Positions 50,903-59,710 of a DNA stretch of 64,000 nucleotides are shown here, piece after piece; the stretch's first letter is position 1, and the number at the start of each line of letters is the position of its first letter. This stretch comes from DASXIF01 sp036498145 (GTDB lineage: Bacteria; Actinomycetota; Actinomycetes; Mycobacteriales; Jatrophihabitantaceae). The notes under the pieces were generated by a model. The model was not told where the DNA came from. It saw nothing but the letters and a program-made list of their open reading frames with translations, and made no database searches. The stretch is from contig CAVPSV010000002.1 of NCBI GenBank assembly GCA_963708625.1, forward strand, positions 186,001-250,000. Reading direction: 5' to 3'. A program made the position numbers and the translations under genes.

Positions 50903-52522
50903 GTGGTCCACGTCGACATCGCCGCGTTGCGCAGCATCGAACGCGAGAAGGAGATCTCCTTCGACACCGTCATCGACGCGCTGGAGACAGCGTTGCTGAC
51001 CGCCTACAAGCACACCCCGCACTCCATGCCGCATGCCCGGGTCGCGATCGACCGGCAGAGCGGCGAGGTGATCGTGTGGGCGCAGGACTTCGACGCGGAC
51101 GGCGAACTGGTCGAGGAGTACGACGACACCCCCACCGACTTCGGCCGGGTCGCTGCGATGACCGCCCGGCAGGTGATTCTGCAACGGCTGCGCGACGCCG
51201 AGCACGACCAGACCTTCGGCGAGTACTCGGGCCGGGAGGGCGACATCGTCACCGGCGTGGTGCAGGCCGACGCCCAGGCGTCCGCGCGTGGGCTGGTGCT
51301 CGTCGACATCGGCAAGGTGGAAGCGATCCTGCCGCAATCCGAGCAGGTCCCGGGGGAGGTGTACACGCACGGAATGCGGCTGCGCGGCTACGTGATCGGG
51401 GTGACCCGGGGTATGCGCGGACCGCAGGTGACGGTGAGCCGAACGCACCCGAACCTGGTCAAGAAGCTGTTCGCGCTCGAGGTGCCGGAGATCGCGGACG
51501 GCAGCGTGGAGATCGTCGGGGTGGCGCGCGAGGCCGGCCATCGCACCAAGATCGCGGTCCGCACGTCCGTATCGGGGCTCAACGCCAAGGGCGCGTGCAT
51601 CGGCCCGATGGGGCAGCGGGTGCGCAACGTCGTCGCCGAACTGCACGGCGAGAAGATCGACATCATCGACTGGGCCGAGGAACCGGCCCGATATGTCGGC
51701 AACGCGCTGTCGCCGGCGCACGTGGTGGAGGCGCATGTGGTCGACCCGGCGACGCAGTCGGTGCGGGTCGTCGTGCCCGACTTCCAGCTCTCCCTGGCGA
51801 TCGGCCGGGAGGGGCAGAACGCGCGGCTGGCAGCCCGCCTGACCGGCTGGCGCATCGACATCCACAGCGACGCCGAACAGGTTGACGACGGGCCGGGCGA
51901 GCGACCGAACCAGCGTGCCGGGGATCGCCCGGGGACGCGCCGTGGCGAGGGGCCCGGACCGGCACCGGCTCGCGGACCGGCGTCCGCGCCGGACACCGCA
52001 CCCGGGCCCGCACCAAAGACGCCACCCCAGACTCCGGCCCAACCTTTACCCCGGACAGCACCCGAAACTGCGGCCGAAACAGCGGCTGAACCTCTGCCGG
52101 ACGGCGATGCTGAGACCGCGCCGGGCGGGACGACCTCCGGCGGCCCGGCCGACACCGGACGCCCCAGCGGGCGGGTAAGGGGTAGACTTTCCTTGGCCGT
52201 CAGAACGCCGACGGCGTCCGAATCTGCTCAGATCGGGCCACCCGGCCCGATTCGGTCATGCATCGGATGCCGACAGCGCGCGGCGGCTGCCGAGTTGCTC
52301 CGCGTCGTCGTGGCTGCGGGGACCGTTGTCCCCGATCCACGCTCGCGCGCTGCTGGCCGAGGTGCTTGGTTGCATCCCGTCCTGGCGTGCGTGGAACTCG
52401 CTGAGCGGCGACGGGCGTTCGGACGGGCGCTGCACGTGCCTGAGCCGGTCGACCCGACGCCGGTCGGAGAGTACGTCGCGAAGTTGGTCGGCTCCCCACC
52501 AGCGGAACCCCGCAGGAGATGA
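50903..52522 (+). CDS. nusA: Transcription factor NusA fused in frame to YlxR (DUF448)
   Basis: NusA binds RNA polymerase and controls pausing, termination and antitermination. Residues 1-120 are the polymerase-binding domain, about 125-190 the S1 domain (GREGDIVTGVVQADAQASAR), then two KH domains (GACIGPMGQRVRNVVAELHG; LAIGREGQNARLAARLTGWR), ending near residue 335. A Pro/Thr/Ala-rich stretch of about 110 residues leads without a stop into a complete YlxR domain (RSCIGCRQRAAAAELLRVVV, then AAGRGAWLHP) from about 448 to 535. YlxR is normally a separate gene just after nusA. Here the only in-frame alternative start for YlxR is TTG 52193. Other frames have stops at 52176 and 52183, so a hidden single-base error could have removed the NusA stop. 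Confidence 0.9.
   Translation: MVHVDIAALRSIEREKEISFDTVIDALETALLTAYKHTPHSMPHARVAIDRQSGEVIVWAQDFDADGELVEEYDDTPTDFGRVAAMTARQVILQRLRDAEHDQTFGEYSGREGDIVTGVVQADAQASARGLVLVDIGKVEAILPQSEQVPGEVYTHGMRLRGYVIGVTRGMRGPQVTVSRTHPNLVKKLFALEVPEIADGSVEIVGVAREAGHRTKIAVRTSVSGLNAKGACIGPMGQRVRNVVAELHGEKIDIIDWAEEPARYVGNALSPAHVVEAHVVDPATQSVRVVVPDFQLSLAIGREGQNARLAARLTGWRIDIHSDAEQVDDGPGERPNQRAGDRPGTRRGEGPGPAPARGPASAPDTAPGPAPKTPPQTPAQPLPRTAPETAAETAAEPLPDGDAETAPGGTTSGGPADTGRPSGRVRGRLSLAVRTPTASESAQIGPPGPIRSCIGCRQRAAAAELLRVVVAAGTVVPDPRSRAAGRGAWLHPVLACVELAERRRAFGRALHVPEPVDPTPVGEYVAKLVGSPPAEPRRR
52183..52188 (+). promoter_or_regulatory. Internal -10 box before ylxR and infB
   Basis: TAGACT within GGGGTAGACTTTCCTTGG, almost identical to the rpsB promoter at 15032. 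It could drive ylxR-infB separately from nusA, with a start near TTG 52193 or a little downstream. Confidence 0.4.
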
Positions 52523-52619
52523 AACCGCACATGGGCACTCGATGAAGCGCCAGCGATGAGCATGTCCACCGTCTAACGGGGCCGAGCGGACCTCCGCCCG
52601 GCCTCCTCTAAGGAGTCAC

Positions 52620-55358
52620 GTGCCAGGCAAGGTCCGCGTATCCGCGCTCGCCAAAGAGCTCGGCATTACCAGCAAAGAGGCGCTCGCCAAGCTCAATGAG
52701 CTCGGCGAGTACGTCAAGTCCGCCTCCTCCACCGTCGAAGTACCGGTAGCCCGAAGGCTGCGCGAGGCATATCCCGACGCGCCCGCGCCCGCCGCGGAAC
52801 CGGTCAAGAAGGCGTCGCCGAAGAAGGCCGCGCCCGTCGAGGAGCCGGTCGAGGCTGCCCCGGAACCAACCCCTGAGCCAGAGCCTGCACCCGTGGCTCC
52901 CGCAGCCGTAGCCCCCGCCCCAGCCGCCGCAGCAGCCGCGGCACCGGCGCCGGGGCAGCCGCCGGCCGCCTGCCGGCGGATGCATCGGCCCCGGCCGGTC
53001 CCGCGCCCTGGGCCACGCATCGCGAACAACCCGTTCGGCGTCGGCTCCGCGCCTGCGCCACGACCAGTGGCGCCGCGTCCAGGCCTGCGTCCCGGGCCGG
53101 CCGGTCCGGGTGGGCCACGGCCGAACCCGGGCATGATGCCGCCCCGACCCAGTCCCGGCCAAGGTGGCCCGCGTGGCGCCGGCCGTCCCGGTGCCCCCGG
53201 GCGTCCGGCTGGACCCGGCGGCCCCGGTGGGCGCTCCGGTGGTCCCGGATTTGGACGCCCAGGCGCCGGAGCCGGTGCCCCGGGCGGCGCTGGCGGCGGT
53301 GGCAACTACCGCGGCAGCGGTCCCGGTGGTGGCGCTGGCGGTGGCGGCGGCGGCGGCCCGTACCGCGGCGGTCCGGGCGGACGACCGGGCGGTCCAGGGG
53401 GCCGTGGCCGCGGCGCCGGCACCGCGGGTGCCTTCGGGCGCCAAGGTGGCCGGCCGACCCGCGGGCGAAAGAGCAAGAAGCAGCGGCGCCAGGAGTTCGA
53501 CAACATGTCCGCGCCGACGATCGGTGGCGTCCAGGTTCCGCGCGGCAACGGCGAGGTGCTTCGGCTGCCCCGCGGTTCGTCGCTGTCCGACTTCGCCGAG
53601 CGCATCAACGCCGAGCCGGCGTCGCTGGTGACCGTCATGTTCCATCTGGGCGAGATGGTCACCGCCACTCAGTCGGTGAACGAGGAGACGCTGCAACTGC
53701 TCGGTGCCGAGCTGAACTACCAGGTCCAGGTGGTCAGTCCGGAGGACGAGGACCGCGAGTTGCTGGAGTCCTTCGACCTGTCCTTCGGTGAGGACGAGGG
53801 CGGTGACGTCGACCTGGTCGCACGCCCGCCGGTCGTCACCGTGATGGGCCACGTCGACCACGGCAAGACCCGGCTGCTCGACGCCATCCGGCAGACCCAC
53901 GTCATGAGCGAGGAAGCCGGCGGCATCACCCAGCACATCGGCGCCTACCAGGTGCGCGTGCAGCACGACGGTTCGGATCGGGCGATCACGTTCATCGACA
54001 CACCTGGTCACGAGGCGTTCACGGCCATGCGTGCCCGCGGCGCTGCGACCACCGACATCGTGGTGCTGGTGGTTGCGGCCGACGACGGCGTGATGCCGCA
54101 GACGATCGAGGCGCTCAACCACGCGCAGGCGGCCGAGGTGCCGATCGTGGTGGCGGTCAACAAGATCGACAAGGAGGACGCCAACCCGGCCAAGGTGCGC
54201 CAGCAGCTCACCGAGTACGGGCTGGTCGCGGAGGAGTACGGCGGCGACACCCTGTTCGTCGACGTCTCGGCCCGCGCGAACATCAACATCGATGGTCTGC
54301 TCGAAGGCATCCTGCTCACCGCGGACGCGGCGCTGGACCTGCGCGCGAACCCCGATCAGGACGCGCAGGGCATCGTCATCGAGGCGCGGCTGGACCGCGG
54401 GCGCGGCCCGGTGGCCACGTTGCTGGTGCAACGCGGGACGCTGCACGTCGGCGACTCGGTGGTGGCCGGCGACGCATTCGGCCGGGTGCGGGCGATGCTG
54501 GACGAGAACGGCGATCAGGTCGAACAGGCCGATCCGTCGCGTCCGGTGCAGGTGCTCGGCCTGACCTCGGTGCCCGGTGCCGGCGATTCCTTCCTCGTCG
54601 TCGAGGAGGACCGGATCGCTCGGCAGATCGCCGATCGGCGCTCGGCCCGGGAACGCAACGCCCAACTCGCCTCCACCCGCCGGCGGATCTCGCTGGACGA
54701 CTTGGACAAGGCGCTCGCCGCGGGCGAGGTGCAGGAACTGAACCTGATCATCAAGGGTGACGTCTCCGGTTCGGTGGAAGCTCTCGAGGACGCGCTGCTG
54801 AAGATCGACGTCGAATCCGGCGTGACCGACGAGGTGTCGCTGCGTGTGATCGGCCGCGGCGTCGGCGCGATCACCGAGAACGACATCAACCTGGCGATCG
54901 CCTCCGATGCGGTGGTGATCGGGTTCAACGTCCGTCCCGAGGGCAAGGCGCGCGAAGCGGCCGAGCGTGAAGGCGTGGACATCCGGTACTACACCGTCAT
55001 CTACCAGGCCATCGACGAGATCGAAGCCGCGCTCAAGGGCATGCTCAAGCCGGAGTTCGAGGAGGTGCAGCTCGGTACCGCCGAGGTGCGCGAGGTGTTC
55101 CGGGTGCCGCGGGTGGGCAATGTGGCCGGCTCGCTGGTGCGCAGCGGTGTCATCCGACGCAACGCCAAGGCGCGGCTGGTTCGGGACGGCACGGTGGTCG
55201 CGGACAACCTCACCATCGAGTCGCTCAAGCGGTTCAAGGACGACGCGACAGAGGTCCGCGACGGTTTCGAATGCGGTATCGGGCTCGGTTCGTTCAACGA
55301 CATCAAGGTCGACGACGTGATCGAGAGCTTCGAGTTGCGGGAGAAGCCGCGCGCCTGA
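52620..55358 (+). CDS. infB: Translation initiation factor IF-2
   Basis: IF-2 is the GTPase that positions initiator tRNA and joins subunits. The 912-residue protein has the N-terminal IF2N helix (KVRVSALAKELGITSKEALA), a long Pro/Ala and then Gly/Arg-rich linker (about 55-290), and the second IF2N block (LSDFAERINAEPASLVTVMF). The G domain has G1 GHVDHGKT near residue 410, G3 DTPGHEAF and G4 NKID, followed by domains II-IV to IESFELREKPRA. GTG 52620 follows AAGGAG. Residues 118-133 (CRRMHRPRPVPR) are out of character. A shifted frame there reads ADASAPAGPAP, so two compensating base errors may be present. Confidence 0.96.
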   Translation: MPGKVRVSALAKELGITSKEALAKLNELGEYVKSASSTVEVPVARRLREAYPDAPAPAAEPVKKASPKKAAPVEEPVEAAPEPTPEPEPAPVAPAAVAPAPAAAAAAAPAPGQPPAACRRMHRPRPVPRPGPRIANNPFGVGSAPAPRPVAPRPGLRPGPAGPGGPRPNPGMMPPRPSPGQGGPRGAGRPGAPGRPAGPGGPGGRSGGPGFGRPGAGAGAPGGAGGGGNYRGSGPGGGAGGGGGGGPYRGGPGGRPGGPGGRGRGAGTAGAFGRQGGRPTRGRKSKKQRRQEFDNMSAPTIGGVQVPRGNGEVLRLPRGSSLSDFAERINAEPASLVTVMFHLGEMVTATQSVNEETLQLLGAELNYQVQVVSPEDEDRELLESFDLSFGEDEGGDVDLVARPPVVTVMGHVDHGKTRLLDAIRQTHVMSEEAGGITQHIGAYQVRVQHDGSDRAITFIDTPGHEAFTAMRARGAATTDIVVLVVAADDGVMPQTIEALNHAQAAEVPIVVAVNKIDKEDANPAKVRQQLTEYGLVAEEYGGDTLFVDVSARANINIDGLLEGILLTADAALDLRANPDQDAQGIVIEARLDRGRGPVATLLVQRGTLHVGDSVVAGDAFGRVRAMLDENGDQVEQADPSRPVQVLGLTSVPGAGDSFLVVEEDRIARQIADRRSARERNAQLASTRRRISLDDLDKALAAGEVQELNLIIKGDVSGSVEALEDALLKIDVESGVTDEVSLRVIGRGVGAITENDINLAIASDAVVIGFNVRPEGKAREAAEREGVDIRYYTVIYQAIDEIEAALKGMLKPEFEEVQLGTAEVREVFRVPRVGNVAGSLVRSGVIRRNAKARLVRDGTVVADNLTIESLKRFKDDATEVRDGFECGIGLGSFNDIKVDDVIESFELREKPRA

Positions 55359-55429
55359 GTTCGGGCGGTGATCACGATCGGCACCGCACCGGCCGTGCCG
55401 GCGAGGACGGAAGGCAGGCGGAGCCGGTC

Positions 55430-55729
55430 ATGGTCGTCGGGACCCTGGTCGTCGATCTGCTGCTCGGCGACGTGCGGTCGCTGAAGCAGAAGCGTGGCGT
55501 GGTGCGGCCGATCGTGGCCGACCTGCGCCGTCGCTTCGAGGTCGCGGCGGCGGAGACCGGCTCGCTCGACCTGCACCGCCGTGCCGAGGTCGCGGTCGCG
55601 GTCGTGTCCTCCACCAGGGAGCACGCGGTGCAGGTGCTGGACTCCTGCGAGCGTCTGGTGGCAGGCCGACCGGAGGTCGAGTTGCTGTCCGCCCGGCAGC
55701 GGGTGCTGGACGACGAGGATCTGGACTAG
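55430..55729 (+). CDS. ylxP: YlxP, DUF503 family protein
   Basis: A 99-residue protein of the DUF503 family. VGTLVVDLLLGDVRSLKQKR and the next block VVRPIVADLRRRFEVAAAE mark the family, and VAVAVVSSTREHAVQVLDSC follows. It lies between infB and rbfA in many Gram-positive bacteria; its role is not established. ATG 55430 is the start that gives family length. Confidence 0.92.
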   Translation: MVVGTLVVDLLLGDVRSLKQKRGVVRPIVADLRRRFEVAAAETGSLDLHRRAEVAVAVVSSTREHAVQVLDSCERLVAGRPEVELLSARQRVLDDEDLD

Positions 55730-55766
55730 TGGATCTGGACCAGACGAGGAAGAAGGGGTGCAGCAG

Positions 55767-56276
55767 ATGGCGGACGCGGCTCGGGCTCGCAAGCTGGCCG
55801 GGCGGATCAAGCAGATCGTGGCCACCGGCATCGAGACCCAGATCAAGGACCCGCGGCTGGGCATGGTGACCGTCACCGATGTGCGCGTCACCGGCGACCT
55901 GCATGACGCGACCGTGTTCTACACCGTGTTCGGTGACGGGGCCGCGCAGGCCGAGTCGGCACGTGCGCTGGAGTCGGCCCGCGGTGTGCTGCGCTCGGAG
56001 GTGGGTCGGCAGACCGGCGTGCGATTCACCCCGACGCTGACGTTCGTCCTGGACGCCGTGCCCGAGACAGCTCAGCACATCAACGAGTTGCTCGCGGTTG
56101 CGGCGGCCGCCGACGCCGATGTGCGCGCCGTCCGCGAGTCGGCGCGCCCGGCCGGCGAGGCGGACCCGTATCGCAAGCCGCATGACGATGATGTCCCCGC
56201 TGACGCCTACCCCGACGCAGATAGTGCTGCCGAACCCGCCGCCCCCGAACCCGCCCCCCATCCGCTCAGTCCGTGA
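55767..56276 (+). CDS. rbfA: 30S ribosome-binding factor RbfA
   Basis: RbfA is a KH-like 30S maturation and cold-adaptation factor. The 169-residue protein reads RKLAGRIKQIVATGIETQIK, DPRLGMVTVTDVRVTGDLHD and FTPTLTFVLDAVPETAQHIN. It ends in an acidic Ala/Pro-rich tail of about 50 residues, usual in actinobacteria. ATG 55767 has AAGGGG upstream; GTG 55758 in frame is too close to that site. Confidence 0.95.
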   Translation: MADAARARKLAGRIKQIVATGIETQIKDPRLGMVTVTDVRVTGDLHDATVFYTVFGDGAAQAESARALESARGVLRSEVGRQTGVRFTPTLTFVLDAVPETAQHINELLAVAAAADADVRAVRESARPAGEADPYRKPHDDDVPADAYPDADSAAEPAAPEPAPHPLSP

Positions 56277-56283
56277 TCAACTG

Positions 56284-56313
56284 AGGAGTTCGTGCGATAG
56301 CGACGAAACTCCT
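56284..56313 (+). terminator. Hairpin after rbfA
   Basis: AGGAGTTCGT (56284-56293) pairs with ACGAAACTCCT (56303-56313), with one bulged base and a 9-base loop, starting eight bases after the rbfA stop. There is no T-run, so it may be an attenuator or an mRNA-end structure rather than a full terminator. Confidence 0.5.
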
Positions 56314-56351
56314 GTGTTAATCAGGCGGCAAGCAGCAGGGAGGTGCCACCA

Positions 56352-57662
56352 GTGAGCGCGCCGACCGAGCCCGGTACGCGGCAGGTGCTTTCGCTCGCTG
56401 CGTCCGCGTTCGTCGTGCTCGCCGCGGAACCGCTCTACCTGCTCGTCGATACCGCGGTGGTCGGGCATCTGGGCGCGACGCAGCTGGCGGGCCTGGGCAT
56501 TGCCGGCGCGGTAATGGCGGTGCTGACGATCGTCGGGACCTTTGTCGAGTACGGCACCACGGGCCGAGCCGCACGCTGGTTCGGCGCTGGGCAGCCCGAT
56601 CGCGCCGTCAACGAAGGGGTACAGGCCTCCTGGCTGGCGGTCGCGATCGGGCTCGCGCTCGTCGTGCTCGGCGAAGCGCTCGCCGGACCGCTCACGTCTG
56701 CGCTCGCCGGCGGCTCCGGCGCGGTGCAGGCTGCGGCCGAGGGCTGGTTCCACATCGCAGTGCTCGGTCTGCCGGGGGTGCTGCTCGTACTCGCGGGCAA
56801 CGGCTGGATGCGGGGCGTGCAACGCACCCGTGAGCCGGTACGGATCGTGCTGGGCGCGAACGGCATCTCGGCCGCCCTGTCGCCGGTGCTGGTCTACGGC
56901 GCGGGGTTGGGCCTGGACGGCTCTGCGGTGGCCAACGTCGTGGCGCAGGCGGTGGGCGCGGGCCTGTTCGTGGTGTCGCTGCGTCGCGCGGCGACGTCGC
57001 TGCGCCCCGATCGGCAGGTGATGTGGGCACAGGCGGTGATGGGACGCGACCTGATCCTGCGCGCCGCCGCGTTCCAGGTGGCGTTTCTGTCCGCGGCCGG
57101 TGTCGCCTCGCGAATGGGCACCGCGCAAATCGCGGCGCATCAGATCGGCTTGCAACTGTGGGAGTTCCTCGCCCTGCTACTGGACTCCTTCGCGATTGCC
57201 GCGCAGTCGCTGGTGGGCGCGGCCCTCGGCGGCGCAGACGCCGCCAGCGCGCGCGCCCTGGCCTGGCAGGTCGCCCGCTGGGGCCTGTACGCGGGCGTCG
57301 GGTTCGCGGTGCTGTTCGGTGCCGGCTGGCTGCTGATCCCGGAGGCGTTCACGTCCTCGGCTGCGGTGCAGCACCAGGCGCACCTGCTCTGGCCGTGGTT
57401 CCTCGGCATGCTGCCCGCGGCCGGTGTGGTGTTCGCGCTGGACGGGGTGCTGATCGGCGCCGGTGACGTCGCGTTTCTGCGCACCATCACCATCGTGGCC
57501 GCGGTCGGTGCGTTCGCGCCGCTGAACGTCGCCGCCCTGCACTGGCACTGGGGCATCGGTGGCGTCTGGGCCGGCCTCACCGCATTCATCCTCGTCCGCT
57601 TCGCCGGCATGGTGCTGCGTACTCGAGGCGAGCAATGGCTGGTAATCGGGGAGGCGCGATGA
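56352..57662 (+). CDS. MATE family efflux transporter
   Basis: A cation-coupled multidrug/organic cation exporter with about 12 helices, 436 residues. Typical DinF-type blocks: LAAEPLYLLVDTAVVGHLGA, FVEYGTTGRAARWFGAGQPD, GNGWMRGVQRTREPVRIVLG and GTAQIAAHQIGLQLWEFLAL. GTG 56352 is chosen because GGGAGG lies eight bases upstream; an earlier in-frame GTG at 56343 would overlap that site. The stop overlaps the ATG of truB, so the genes are coupled. DinF-type MATE genes are frequently found between rbfA and truB in actinobacteria. Confidence 0.93.
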   Translation: MSAPTEPGTRQVLSLAASAFVVLAAEPLYLLVDTAVVGHLGATQLAGLGIAGAVMAVLTIVGTFVEYGTTGRAARWFGAGQPDRAVNEGVQASWLAVAIGLALVVLGEALAGPLTSALAGGSGAVQAAAEGWFHIAVLGLPGVLLVLAGNGWMRGVQRTREPVRIVLGANGISAALSPVLVYGAGLGLDGSAVANVVAQAVGAGLFVVSLRRAATSLRPDRQVMWAQAVMGRDLILRAAAFQVAFLSAAGVASRMGTAQIAAHQIGLQLWEFLALLLDSFAIAAQSLVGAALGGADAASARALAWQVARWGLYAGVGFAVLFGAGWLLIPEAFTSSAAVQHQAHLLWPWFLGMLPAAGVVFALDGVLIGAGDVAFLRTITIVAAVGAFAPLNVAALHWHWGIGGVWAGLTAFILVRFAGMVLRTRGEQWLVIGEAR

Positions 57663-58585
57663 GCCAGCGGAGCGAGCGAATCGATCAGCACGGCGACGGG
57701 TTGGTCATCGTGGACAAGCCGGCCGGGTGCACCTCGCACGACGTGGTGGCGCGGATTCGCAGGCTCGCCGGCACCCGCCGGGTGGGACATGCCGGCACGC
57801 TCGACCCGCCCGCCACCGGCGTGCTGGTCGTCGGCGTGAACCGTGCCACCCGGCTGCTGCACCATCTGGTGCTGACCGACAAGGCGTATACGGCGACGGT
57901 CCGGCTCGGCGTCTCGACGGTCACGGACGACGCGACCGGTGCCAGCACCGCCGTGCGCTCGGCCCACGCCGTCGAGGCCGAACAGGTACGCACGGCGATG
58001 ACCGCCTTCGCCGGGCAGATCGAGCAGGTGCCCAGCGCGGTCTCGGCGATCAAGGTTGCCGGCGAGCGCGCGTACAAGGCAGCGTTGCGCGGGCAGAGCG
58101 TCCAACTGGCGCCGCGATCGGTGACGGTGTCCCGGTTCGAGGCGATCGGATTCGACCGGCCGGCGCCGGATGTGCTCGACGTCGATGTGCTGGTGGAGTG
58201 TTCCTCGGGTACCTACGTACGTGCGCTGGCGCGTGATCTCGGCGCCGCGCTCGACGTCGGCGGCCACCTCACCGTATTGCGGCGGACGCGGGTCGGCCCA
58301 TTCGGACTGGCGCAGGCACGCACCCTCGATGAGCTGGCCGGCCTCGATGATCCGGTGACGTTGTCCCTTGCCGATGCGGTGCGCACCGCGATGCCGGTGC
58401 GCGAGGTGAGTGCGGACGAAGTCCGCGAGCTGTCCTTCGGCCGGTCCGTCGCGCCGGTCGGTCTCGCCGGCACGTACGGGGCGATCGCGCCCGACGGCTC
58501 AGTGGTCGCATTGCTCGGCGAACAGCTCAGCGACGACGGCGGCGGCCGAGCCCGTCCGGTGCTCGTCTTCTCGCCCGCGAACTGA
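57659..58585 (+). CDS. truB: tRNA pseudouridine(55) synthase TruB
   Basis: TruB makes pseudouridine 55 in the T loop of tRNAs. The catalytic Asp49 lies in GHAGTLDPPATGVLVVGV (most homologues have GTLDPMATG; here Met is Pro). Other blocks are KAYTATVRLGVSTVTDDATG, QVPSAVSAIKVAGERAYKAA and SSGTYVRALARDLGAALDVG. The C-terminal part is the actinobacterial TruB-specific domain. 308 residues. ATG 57659 overlaps the MATE stop (ATGA). Confidence 0.95.
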   Translation: MSQRSERIDQHGDGLVIVDKPAGCTSHDVVARIRRLAGTRRVGHAGTLDPPATGVLVVGVNRATRLLHHLVLTDKAYTATVRLGVSTVTDDATGASTAVRSAHAVEAEQVRTAMTAFAGQIEQVPSAVSAIKVAGERAYKAALRGQSVQLAPRSVTVSRFEAIGFDRPAPDVLDVDVLVECSSGTYVRALARDLGAALDVGGHLTVLRRTRVGPFGLAQARTLDELAGLDDPVTLSLADAVRTAMPVREVSADEVRELSFGRSVAPVGLAGTYGAIAPDGSVVALLGEQLSDDGGGRARPVLVFSPAN

Positions 58586-58601
58586 GCTGGCACCGCGCAG
58601 A

Positions 58602-58607
58602 TAGGGT
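58602..58607 (+). promoter_or_regulatory. -10 box of ribF, leaderless
   Basis: TAGGGT ends seven bases before GTG 58615. An in-frame GTG at 58606 lies inside the box and is therefore not the start. Confidence 0.65.
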
Positions 58608-58614
58608 GCTGATC

Positions 58615-59565
58615 GTGCAACGGTGGCGGGGTCTGGACGCGGTGCCGACCGGCTGGGGGCGGTGCGTGGTGACCGTCGGCGTGTTCGACGGTGTCCACCG
58701 CGGACATGCGGCGATCATCGGCCGCGCCGTCGAACTGGCCCGTGCACGCGGCGTGCCCAGCGTCTTGTTGACGTTCGTCCCGCACCCGTCCGAGGTGGTG
58801 CGGCCGGGCTCGCACCCGCCGGTGCTGACCACGATCGTGCGCCGGGCCGAGCTGGTGGAGCAGCTCGGAGTGGATGTGTTCTGCGCGCTGCCGTTCACGC
58901 TCGAGTTCTCCCGCATGCCCCCGGACGAGTTCGCGCACCACGTGCTGGTGGAACGCCTGCACGCGGATGGCGTCGTCGTCGGTGAGAACTTCCGCTTCGG
59001 CCACAAGGCGGCCGGTGACGTCGCGTCACTGGCCCGCCTCGGTCAGACGTTCGGCTTCACCGTTGAGGGCATCGAGCTGTTGCGAGAGGCAGGCACGCCG
59101 CTCAGCGCCACTTACGTGCGCTCATGCGTGCAGGCCGGCGACATGGAGCGAGCGGCCGCTGCCCTGGGCCGGCCGCACCGGGTCGACGGGGTGGTCGAAC
59201 GGGGCGATGAACGCGGGCGTGAACTCGGCTTTCCCACCGCGAACCTGCGCACCGACGCCTGGGCAGCCGTCCCCGCCGACGGCGTGTACGCGGGCCGGGC
59301 ATTTCGGCTGGACGAGTGGGGCCGCACCGTAGCCGGCGGACCCCTCGGGCTGGCGGGGATCTCGGTGGGCACCAATCCCACCTTCGAGGTGCGCCAGCGC
59401 CGGGTGGAAGCGTTCATCCTGGACTTCGAGGGCGATCTGTACGGTGGTGAGCTCGGAGTCGAATTCGTGCACCGGCTGCGGGGCATGGAACGCTTCGACT
59501 CGGTCGGGGCCCTGGTCGAACAGATGCGCTTGGACGTGTTGCGCACCCGGGAATTGCTGGCCTGA
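58615..59565 (+). CDS. ribF: Bifunctional riboflavin kinase/FAD synthetase
   Basis: RibF makes FMN and FAD from riboflavin and ATP. The N-terminal FAD synthetase (nucleotidyltransferase) shows VTVGVFDGVHRGHAAIIGRA (HxGH-like motif), LLTFVPHPSEVVRP, VVVGENFRFGHKAAGD and SATYVRSCVQAGDMERAAAA. The C-terminal kinase shows GRELGFPTANLRTDAWAAVP and GVYAGRA, then VGTNPTFEVRQRRVEAFILD. 316 residues from GTG 58615, chosen from the leaderless promoter. Confidence 0.96.
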   Translation: MQRWRGLDAVPTGWGRCVVTVGVFDGVHRGHAAIIGRAVELARARGVPSVLLTFVPHPSEVVRPGSHPPVLTTIVRRAELVEQLGVDVFCALPFTLEFSRMPPDEFAHHVLVERLHADGVVVGENFRFGHKAAGDVASLARLGQTFGFTVEGIELLREAGTPLSATYVRSCVQAGDMERAAAALGRPHRVDGVVERGDERGRELGFPTANLRTDAWAAVPADGVYAGRAFRLDEWGRTVAGGPLGLAGISVGTNPTFEVRQRRVEAFILDFEGDLYGGELGVEFVHRLRGMERFDSVGALVEQMRLDVLRTRELLA

Positions 59566-59642
59566 ACGTGTCGGGTCGAGGTCCGCGAGCCTTGCCGGGC
59601 GCGGGTTGGCCGAGCATGATCGGTGCGGCCTTCGCGCGCTGG

Positions 59643-59648
59643 TAAGCT
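59643..59648 (+). promoter_or_regulatory. -10 box of rpsO
   Basis: TAAGCT, preceded by TGG as in extended -10 promoters. It leaves a leader of about 140 bases before the rpsO GTG. Confidence 0.45.
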
Positions 59649-59668
59649 TGCGGCGAAGGCTGTGCCAT

Positions 59669-59710
59669 GCCGATGGGACGCTATTCCGTGAGGGACAGCG
59701 CCGATGGGAC
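59669..59710 (+). promoter_or_regulatory. rpsO leader with an 11-base direct repeat
   Basis: GCCGATGGGAC occurs at 59669-59679 and 59700-59710. In several bacteria S15 represses its own mRNA by binding leader structures rich in GGC/GGU motifs. A duplicated purine-rich motif in this leader would fit such control, but the structure is not established. Confidence 0.4.
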
